In this document: piece after piece, positions 22,619 through 29,989 of the stretch
How positions within the stretch are numbered: position 1 is the stretch's first letter
Layout of the letters: each line of letters begins with the position of its first letter
Origin: JBCBEX01 sp038528235
GTDB taxonomy: Bacteria > Bacteroidota > Rhodothermia > Rhodothermales > Rubricoccaceae
DNA: 29,989 bases
NCBI GenBank assembly: GCA_038528235.1
Contig: JBCBEX010000055.1
Span: 1-29,989 of the forward strand
Reading direction: 5' to 3'
Notes under the pieces: generated by a model
What the model saw: only the letters and a program-made list of their open reading frames with translations
What the model was told of the DNA's origin: nothing
The model's database searches: none
Position numbers and translations under genes: made by a program

Positions 22619-25600
22619 CTAGCGCGACACCACCATCGAGCGGGTCAGGGTCTCGGCTCCTGCGCGCAGGCGGAGGAAGTAGGTCCCCGCCGCCAGCGTG
22701 GAGGCGTCGAAGGCCAGCGAGTGCCGCCCAGCCTCCATCTCATCGTTGGCGAGCGTGGCCACCTGCTGCCCGAGCACGTTGTAGACGTGGATCACCACGC
22801 GCTCCTGCGTCGGGAGCGCGAAGTCGACCGTCGTGGTGCGGTTGAACGGGTTCGGGTAGTTCGGCGCGAGCGTCAGCTCGGTCGGCAGCCCGGCCTCGTC
22901 TTCGTTCGAGACGGGGTTGCCAAAGGCGACGTCATCCCAGTAGTAGGTCGCATCGACCATACCTGGACGCGGGCCGCCCGAACGACACCAGAAGTCGAAG
23001 AAGATCGACGCCTTCGTGTAGCTGAAGTCGAGGTTGAGCGGGGCGGTGCCCATGTCCTCGTTGGCGAAGTCGAAGACAAGCGTGTGCCACGCCATCGCCT
23101 CCGTCGTCGTCGCGACCGTCTCGACGCTCTCACCGGCGTTGTTGACGTTCTCGACCTTGAGCAGCACCGGGATTCCGACCTCCGGCGACCACACGCGGAC
23201 CGTCATGACCGTCGCGTCCATCGTGAAGGGAAGCGGGGCCGTGAAGCCGGTCACGTCGCCCACGGTGGTGCCCGCGAAGCAGGTCTCGCCCATCGGGCGG
23301 AACGTCTCCACGACAGTGTTGGCCGCGTCCTCGGGGTCCTCGACGATCATCGACATGGCGTTGCCGAAGTCGACCAGCTGGTAGTCGACCTCCTCCTCGA
23401 ACGTGATCGGCAGCGCGACCGGCGGCGGCAGCGCGTTGATGTCGGCCAGTTCGATGGCGAGGAGTTGGTAGCCATTCGTCGCCGGGTCGTCGAACGTGAA
23501 CTGCCCCACGACGCCCGTGAAGATGAACGGGCCGTCCGGGATCTCCGTGCCGTCGATGTCCGAGTCGTCGGCGTTGGGCACGCGGAGGACGCCGGTGCCG
23601 GTGCCGTCGGTGACCTCGTAGTTGGTCCGCTCGGCGAAGGTGCCCATCTCGGCTGTGGTGAGCGTGAGTTGGACGAGTTCGGCTTCGTAGGCCTCCCCGT
23701 TGGTGTTGAGTTGCTCCACGGTGATGGCGACCGGCGCCGGGACGCCCGCCGTCTTGCCGACCATGTACGACGCGAGGTCGTCCTCGTTGATCTGCTGGAG
23801 GCCGCGGAACGTCGAGAGGGTGCCCGTGAGCGTCAGGACGGTGCCCGGCGCGATGGTGCCGTCGGCGACCTGGTCGAAGAACATGCCTTCGGTCTGACGG
23901 ATCGTGAGGCCGGCCGTGGCGTCCTGGATGTAGGCGAAGTCGCCGCGAGCGCGGGTGACGATGCCGGTGACGGTCACCTCGTTGCCGTCGCCCAGAGCGC
24001 GGGCGTCGGCGATGGTGGTGCTCCCCATGTCACCGCTGCCAAAGGCGAGGTCGTCCCAGTAGTAGGTCGCGTCCATCATGCCCGGGCGGGGCGTGCCTGG
24101 GCGGCACCAGAAGTCGAAGAAGACCGACGCCTTCGTGTAGCTGAAGTCGAGGTTGAGCGGGGCAGTGCCCATGTCCTCGTTGGCGAAGTCGAAGACGAGC
24201 GTGTGCCACGCCATCGCCTCCGTCGTCGTCGCGACCGTCTCGACGCTCTCGCCTCCGTTGTTGACGTTCTCGACCTTGAGCAGCACGGGAATGCCGACTT
24301 CCGGCGACCACACACGCAGCGACATCGTAGTCTCGTCCATCGTGAACGGGATCGGCTCCGTGAAGCCGTTCACGTCGGCGACGGTGGTGCCCGCGAAGCA
24401 GGCCTCGCCCATCGGACGGAACGTCTGCACGACCGTGTTCTCGGCATCCTCCGGATCAGCGACGATCGTCGAGGCAGCGTTGCCAAAGTCCTGGAGTTCG
24501 TAGTTGATGTCCTCTTCGAACGTGACCGGCAGCGAGATCGGGTCGGCCGGCACGCCGCCGAAGGTGACGTCGTCCCAGTAGTAGGTCGCGTCCATCATGC
24601 CGGGGCGCGGACCGCCCGAGCGGCACCAGAAGTCGAAGAAGATCGACGCCTTCGTGTAGCTGAAGGCAAAGTTGATCGGGGCGGTGCCCGCGTCCTCATT
24701 GGCGAAGTCGAACACGAGCGTGTCCCATCCCATCGCCACGGTCGTCACCGCGATCGTCTCGACGCTCTCACCGGCGTTGTTGACGTTCTCGACCTTGAGC
24801 AACACCGGGATCCCCGCCTCCGGCGACCAGACGCGTACCGACATTGTGGTCGCGCCCTCGGCGAATGGGAGCGCCTCGGCAAAGCCCGACACGTCGGCGA
24901 CGGTCGTGCCCGCGAAGCAGGCCTCGCCCATCGGACGGAACGTCTGCACGACGGTGTTGGCCGCGTCTTCCGGATCGGCGACGAGCATCGACATGGCGTT
25001 GCCGAAGTCGGCCAGCTCATAGTCGATGTCGTCCTCGAAGGTGATCGGGAGCGGGATGCCCGCGTTGGGGACGGTGATGTCCGTCTCGTTGATGGCGAGG
25101 AGCTGGTAGCCACCGAACGGATCGCTCGACGAGAACTGCCCCACGACGCCCGTGAAGTCGAAGGCGCCGCCCGGGATGGGGAGGCCGTCCACGTCGGAGT
25201 CGTCGGCGCCGACCACGCGGAGGGTGCCCGTGCCGCCGCCGTCGGTGACGCTGTAGTTGGTGCTCGCCTCGAAGGTGCCCGTCGCGTCGGTCGTCAGGCC
25301 GAAGACCGAGACGACCTCGCCCTCGTAGTTCTCGCCGTTGTCGAGGAGCTGCTGCACGGAGATCACCGTGGGCGCGGGTGAGCCACCGTCGCCACCGACG
25401 ATGTAGCTCTCGAGGCCGCCGCCGTTGAGCTGCGTGAGGTTGTTGAACGACGAGAGCGTGCCCGTGAGGACGACGTTGGTGCCCGGCGCGATGGTCCCAT
25501 CGGCCACCTGGTCGAAGAAGGCGCCTGAGGTCTGGCGGACCGTGAGGCCGCCGGTGATGTCCTGGACGTAGGTGAAGTCGTTCTTCGAGCGCGTGACCGT

Positions 25601-26224
25601 GCCGACGACCGTCACCTCGGCACCGTCGCCGAGCGCGCGCGCAGCGGCGATGCTCGTGAAGGTGGGGGTGCCGCCGAAGCTGACGTCGTCCCAGTAGTAG
25701 GTCTCGGCTGCGACCGGGACTTCACTCGGGCACTGGAAGTTGAAAAAGATGGAGCCCTTCGTGTAGGTGAAGCCGAAGTTGACCGGGGCGGTGCCGGGGA
25801 CCTGGTTGGCGAAGTCGAAGACGAGCGTCTCCCACGCGCCGCCGACGGTGGTGGCGACCTGCGTCTCGACGCTCTCGGCGGGGTTGCCAGCGTTCTCGAC
25901 CTTGAAGCGGACCGTCGTGCCTGCGAAGGGCGTCCACACGCGGATCGACATTGTGGTCGCGCCGTCAGCGAAGGGCAGCGGCTCGGCAAAGCCCATCATG
26001 TTGGCGACGGTCGTGCCCGCGAAGCAGGCCGCGTTGGCAGGGCGGTCCGTCTGGACCACGGTGTTGGCCGCGTCTTCGGGGTCGGCGACGAGCATCGACA
26101 TGGCTTCGCCGAAGTCGGCGAGTTCGTAGTCGATGTCTTCCTCGAACGTGATCGGGAGGGTGATCTGCGCGCTCGCGAGCGGGGCCGCAAGCAGACAACA
26201 GGCAAGGAGTAGGGCTCGAGTCAT
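22619..26224 (-). CDS. Surface protein of alternating A-B-A-A-B-A repeats with T9SS sorting domain
   Basis: From the ATG at 26224 this is 1201 residues with signal peptide TRALLLACCLLAAPLASAQ. Four copies of a roughly 165-residue beta-sandwich (A) open with LPITFEEDIDYEL-like text and end with YYWDD-x-x-FG; each has two conserved Cys (ACFAGTTV and FxFWC/FQC). Two copies of a roughly 200-residue region (B) look like paired OB-folds ('ARALGDGAEVTVVGTVTRS', 'TYVQDITGGLTVRQTSG', 'GAFDFTGVVGQFSSSDPF'). The order is A1-B1-A2-A3-B2-A4, then the sorting module ('APNYPNPFNRTTTVDFAL', 'VYNVLGQQVATLAN'). The A sandwich resembles carbohydrate-binding modules and B resembles OB regions of Bacteroidota secreted nucleases, but I cannot name a family. 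Stretches of DNA are identical between copies. Confidence 0.85.
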   Translation of the reverse strand: MTRALLLACCLLAAPLASAQITLPITFEEDIDYELADFGEAMSMLVADPEDAANTVVQTDRPANAACFAGTTVANMMGFAEPLPFADGATTMSIRVWTPFAGTTVRFKVENAGNPAESVETQVATTVGGAWETLVFDFANQVPGTAPVNFGFTYTKGSIFFNFQCPSEVPVAAETYYWDDVSFGGTPTFTSIAAARALGDGAEVTVVGTVTRSKNDFTYVQDITGGLTVRQTSGAFFDQVADGTIAPGTNVVLTGTLSSFNNLTQLNGGGLESYIVGGDGGSPAPTVISVQQLLDNGENYEGEVVSVFGLTTDATGTFEASTNYSVTDGGGTGTLRVVGADDSDVDGLPIPGGAFDFTGVVGQFSSSDPFGGYQLLAINETDITVPNAGIPLPITFEDDIDYELADFGNAMSMLVADPEDAANTVVQTFRPMGEACFAGTTVADVSGFAEALPFAEGATTMSVRVWSPEAGIPVLLKVENVNNAGESVETIAVTTVAMGWDTLVFDFANEDAGTAPINFAFSYTKASIFFDFWCRSGGPRPGMMDATYYWDDVTFGGVPADPISLPVTFEEDINYELQDFGNAASTIVADPEDAENTVVQTFRPMGEACFAGTTVADVNGFTEPIPFTMDETTMSLRVWSPEVGIPVLLKVENVNNGGESVETVATTTEAMAWHTLVFDFANEDMGTAPLNLDFSYTKASVFFDFWCRPGTPRPGMMDATYYWDDLAFGSGDMGSTTIADARALGDGNEVTVTGIVTRARGDFAYIQDATAGLTIRQTEGMFFDQVADGTIAPGTVLTLTGTLSTFRGLQQINEDDLASYMVGKTAGVPAPVAITVEQLNTNGEAYEAELVQLTLTTAEMGTFAERTNYEVTDGTGTGVLRVPNADDSDIDGTEIPDGPFIFTGVVGQFTFDDPATNGYQLLAIELADINALPPPVALPITFEEEVDYQLVDFGNAMSMIVEDPEDAANTVVETFRPMGETCFAGTTVGDVTGFTAPLPFTMDATVMTVRVWSPEVGIPVLLKVENVNNAGESVETVATTTEAMAWHTLVFDFANEDMGTAPLNLDFSYTKASIFFDFWCRSGGPRPGMVDATYYWDDVAFGNPVSNEDEAGLPTELTLAPNYPNPFNRTTTVDFALPTQERVVIHVYNVLGQQVATLANDEMEAGRHSLAFDASTLAAGTYFLRLRAGAETLTRSMVVSR
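22916..23413 (-). repeat. Internal repeat A4 (boundaries approximate)
   Basis: This is the fourth copy of the A domain. It shares exact DNA runs with A3, for example 23079-23131 equals 24198-24250 (53 bases). Confidence 0.8.
23430..24020 (-). repeat. Internal repeat B2 (boundaries approximate)
   Basis: This is the second copy of the OB-like B region ('ADARALGDGNEVTVTGIV', 'AYIQDATAGLTIRQTEG'). It is more diverged from B1 than A3 is from A4. Confidence 0.75.
24040..24532 (-). repeat. Internal repeat A3 (boundaries approximate)
   Basis: This is the third A copy, directly followed upstream by A2 with only a short linker (PADPIS). Confidence 0.8.
24552..25052 (-). repeat. Internal repeat A2 (boundaries approximate)
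   Basis: This is the second A copy; it contains the pair of conserved cysteines (ACFAGTTV and FFDFWC). Confidence 0.8.
25065..25665 (-). repeat. Internal repeat B1 (boundaries approximate)
   Basis: This is the first copy of the OB-like region, between A1 and A2. Confidence 0.75.
25671..26161 (-). repeat. Internal repeat A1 (boundaries approximate)
   Basis: This is the most diverged A copy, right after the signal peptide. It keeps both cysteines (ACFAG and FQC) and the YYWDD end. Confidence 0.78.
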
Positions 26225-26306
26225 AGTCAAGGAGGAGGAGGGGGACAGGGGTGAACAGGTCGCGGCGCGCGACGCGCGACGGAGACGGGTAGGGAGAAAG
26301 GCCACA

Positions 26307-26320
26307 AGAAAGCGCTTTCT
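26307..26320. promoter_or_regulatory. Perfect 14-bp palindrome resembling a LacI-family operator
   Basis: AGAAAGCGCTTTCT reads the same on both strands and has the CG centre typical of LacI-family and CcpA-like sites. It lies 83 bases upstream of the repeat-protein start. No LacI-type regulator is in the window. Confidence 0.4.
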
Positions 26321-26351
26321 CCCAAGGAATATGACGCTTCGCGCGGTGGCT

Positions 26352-26365
26352 TGCAAACGTTTTCA
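26352..26365. promoter_or_regulatory. Second CG-centred near-palindrome (PurR/LacI-like)
   Basis: TGCAAACGTTTTCA matches the CAAACGTTT core of PurR/LacI-family operators. Its centre is 45 bases from that of the first palindrome. Confidence 0.4.
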
Positions 26366-26575
26366 TGGAATCGATCCCGGAAAGCGGGCTCCTCCATGTC
26401 CTCCACATGCCCCCGTCCACGCAGTCAGTCTGCCCTGCACCGCACTTGGGGCCCGCGGTCGCTCGCGGCAAGCCGATGTCGCCGGACCGGATAGCCCAAC
26501 CGTCGGCCCGGGGTATCTTCGCCCCTCACACCCCGGAGAAGCGCTACCTGCCCCACCCTCTCAGCGTACCGCCTC

Positions 26576-27139
26576 ATGTCTCTGCCTCCGCACGAGGTCA
26601 CCCGCCTGCTCGCCGCCGCCAGCGACGGCGACGACGCAGCCCTGGACGCGCTGCTGCCGCTGCTCTACACGGAGCTGCACGCGCTCGCCCATCGCCAGCG
26701 CCAGCGCCAGCACGGCCCAGCCACCCTCAACACGACGGCGCTGCTGCACGAGGCCTACGAGAAGCTCGCCCACGCCGACGGGCAGTACGCCAACCGCAGC
26801 CACTTCTTCCGCATCGCGGCGCAGGCCATGCGGCAGATCCTCGTGGACTATGCGCGGCGGCGGCTGGCCGTCAAGCGCGGCGGCGGCGTGGGCGCGGCGA
26901 CGTTCGAGGACGGCGGCTTCGCGCCCGACGCCCGCTCGGAGGAGATCGTCGCCCTCGACGAGGCGCTCGTCCACCTCGCCCAGCTGAGCGAGCGGCAGGC
27001 GCAGGTGGTCGAACTTCGCTACTTCGCCGGGTTCACGCTGCCCGAGGTGGCCGACCTGCTCGGCATCTCCGCGGCGACGGCGTGGCGCGACTGGGCCGCC
27101 GCGCAAGCCTGGCTCCAGCAGGCGCTCGGCGAGGAGTGA
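26576..27139 (+). CDS. ECF-type RNA polymerase sigma factor (Sig-70_X6-like)
   Basis: This 187-residue protein has region 2 with the group signature 'LNTTALLHEAYEKLAH', 'NRSHFFRIAAQAMRQILVDYARRR', and region 4 with 'LSERQAQVVELRYFAGFTLPEVADLLGISAATAWRDW', a helix-turn-helix that reads the -35 element. This is the TIGR02999/ECF-subfamily pattern, which lacks an anti-sigma partner and is typically found beside Ser/Thr kinases, as here. The start MSLPPHEVTRLL at 26576 follows a C/T-rich leader with no Shine-Dalgarno. The kinase gene begins 194 bases downstream on the same strand. The likely mode of control is phosphorylation by that kinase, as shown for the EcfP/PknT pair in Vibrio; for this pair it is inference. 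Confidence 0.93.
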   Translation: MSLPPHEVTRLLAAASDGDDAALDALLPLLYTELHALAHRQRQRQHGPATLNTTALLHEAYEKLAHADGQYANRSHFFRIAAQAMRQILVDYARRRLAVKRGGGVGAATFEDGGFAPDARSEEIVALDEALVHLAQLSERQAQVVELRYFAGFTLPEVADLLGISAATAWRDWAAAQAWLQQALGEE

Positions 27140-27333
27140 TGGGGTGAACGCATTCGACACTGGGGGCGGAATAGCGCAGGACGTGGTGCGTGTTGACCTC
27201 GATCCCATACGCGACGCGGAGTGCGCAACAGGCTTCGATCACGATGGTCCAGACATATACCGCGAGCCTCCATCGGTCTGCGCATGACGAGATGGCTCCC
27301 ACTTCTGCGTAGCTCTCAGGAAATACCCTTGCT

Positions 27334-29916
<2,583 letters not shown>

Positions 29917-29962
29917 AGCGTGTGGACATTTAAGAAGTCCAGCCGATTAGGCCGATACCCCC

Positions 29963-29983
29963 GGCAGCACCAACCCTGCTGCC
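29963..29983 (+). terminator. Small stem-loop after the kinase gene, at the window edge
   Basis: GGCAGCA (29963-29969) pairs with TGCTGCC (29977-29983) around a 7-base loop, 47 bases after the kinase stop. The window ends before any T run could be checked. Confidence 0.4.
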
Positions 29984-29989
29984 ATGCAT

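Larger units (their letters stand above)
26225..26575. other. Divergent intergenic region between the repeat protein and the sigma factor
   Basis: This 351-base gap has no supported gene. It must carry promoters for both directions. It contains two CG-centred palindromes (26307-26320 and 26352-26365). Bases 26225-26300 form a C/T-rich leader (minus strand) for the repeat-protein gene. The part 26370-26575 shows no motif I can name. Confidence 0.6.

Noticed and set aside
22607..25381. A 924-residue open frame on the plus strand
   Set aside because: It is antisense to the A/B-repeat gene; its Arg/His/Asp/Val-rich text mirrors the repeats of the real gene and has no signal or domain logic.
22916..26161. 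Internal repeats read as a mobile or CRISPR-like array
   Set aside because: The repeats are in frame, about 165 and 200 codons long, and form protein domains.
27140..27333. A possible small gene between sigma factor and kinase
   Set aside because: Only antisense frames cover this stretch; none has a start context or recognisable features.

Overview
The window is high-GC bacterial DNA, by eye about two thirds G+C, with dense coding and many long antisense shadow frames. Several proteins end in a C-terminal beta-sandwich of the type IX secretion (T9SS) type A sorting kind: a YPNP-like start, a 'DLLGRRV'-like middle and a final basic 'R-F-V-V-R' strand. One small protein ends in a VPIDGGLGLL (PID-CTERM-like) motif, and most genes lack a Shine-Dalgarno sequence. 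These traits point to the Bacteroidota/Rhodothermota side of the tree, most likely a Rhodothermota member such as Rubricoccaceae or a Salinibacter relative. This placement is an inference from motifs; no database search was run.

Layout. Positions 1-2537 (+) hold the 3' part of a histone-deacetylase-like gene, a YceI-family secreted protein and a beta-helix lipoprotein, with heptamer-repeat DNA between the last two. Positions 2730-5824 (+) hold a multi-pass membrane histidine kinase translationally coupled to a stand-alone cyclic-nucleotide-binding protein. A hybrid histidine kinase (5789-8167, -) converges on this pair and overlaps it by 36 bases; its HPt-like domain lacks the phosphoacceptor histidine. 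recA (8390-9460, -) follows.

Positions 9795-26224 are almost entirely a minus-strand block of surface or secreted proteins. In order of position they are: a lamin-tail T9SS cargo paired with a PID-CTERM-like small protein, mdh (the one housekeeping gene), an FG-GAP repeat protein, a very large HAF/CSLREA/beta-helix protein, an S8 (subtilisin-like) protease, and a protein built from alternating A-B-A-A-B-A repeats. All five large cargo proteins have a signal peptide and a T9SS-like C-terminal module. In two of them the DNA for that module is about 96% identical over 155 bases, which suggests gene conversion or module shuffling.

Positions 26576-29916 (+) hold an ECF-type sigma factor (Sig-70_X6-like) followed by a membrane Ser/Thr kinase with a TPR-rich C-terminal part, a common regulatory pairing. 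The divergent region between this pair and the repeat protein carries two CG-centred LacI-family-like palindromes.

No tRNA, rRNA, CRISPR array, transposase or prophage was seen. The points most worth following up are the PID-CTERM/lamin-tail pair, the duplicated sorting modules, the repeat-built surface protein, the degenerate HPt, the nidogen-like sensor region in the first kinase and the heptamer arrays.
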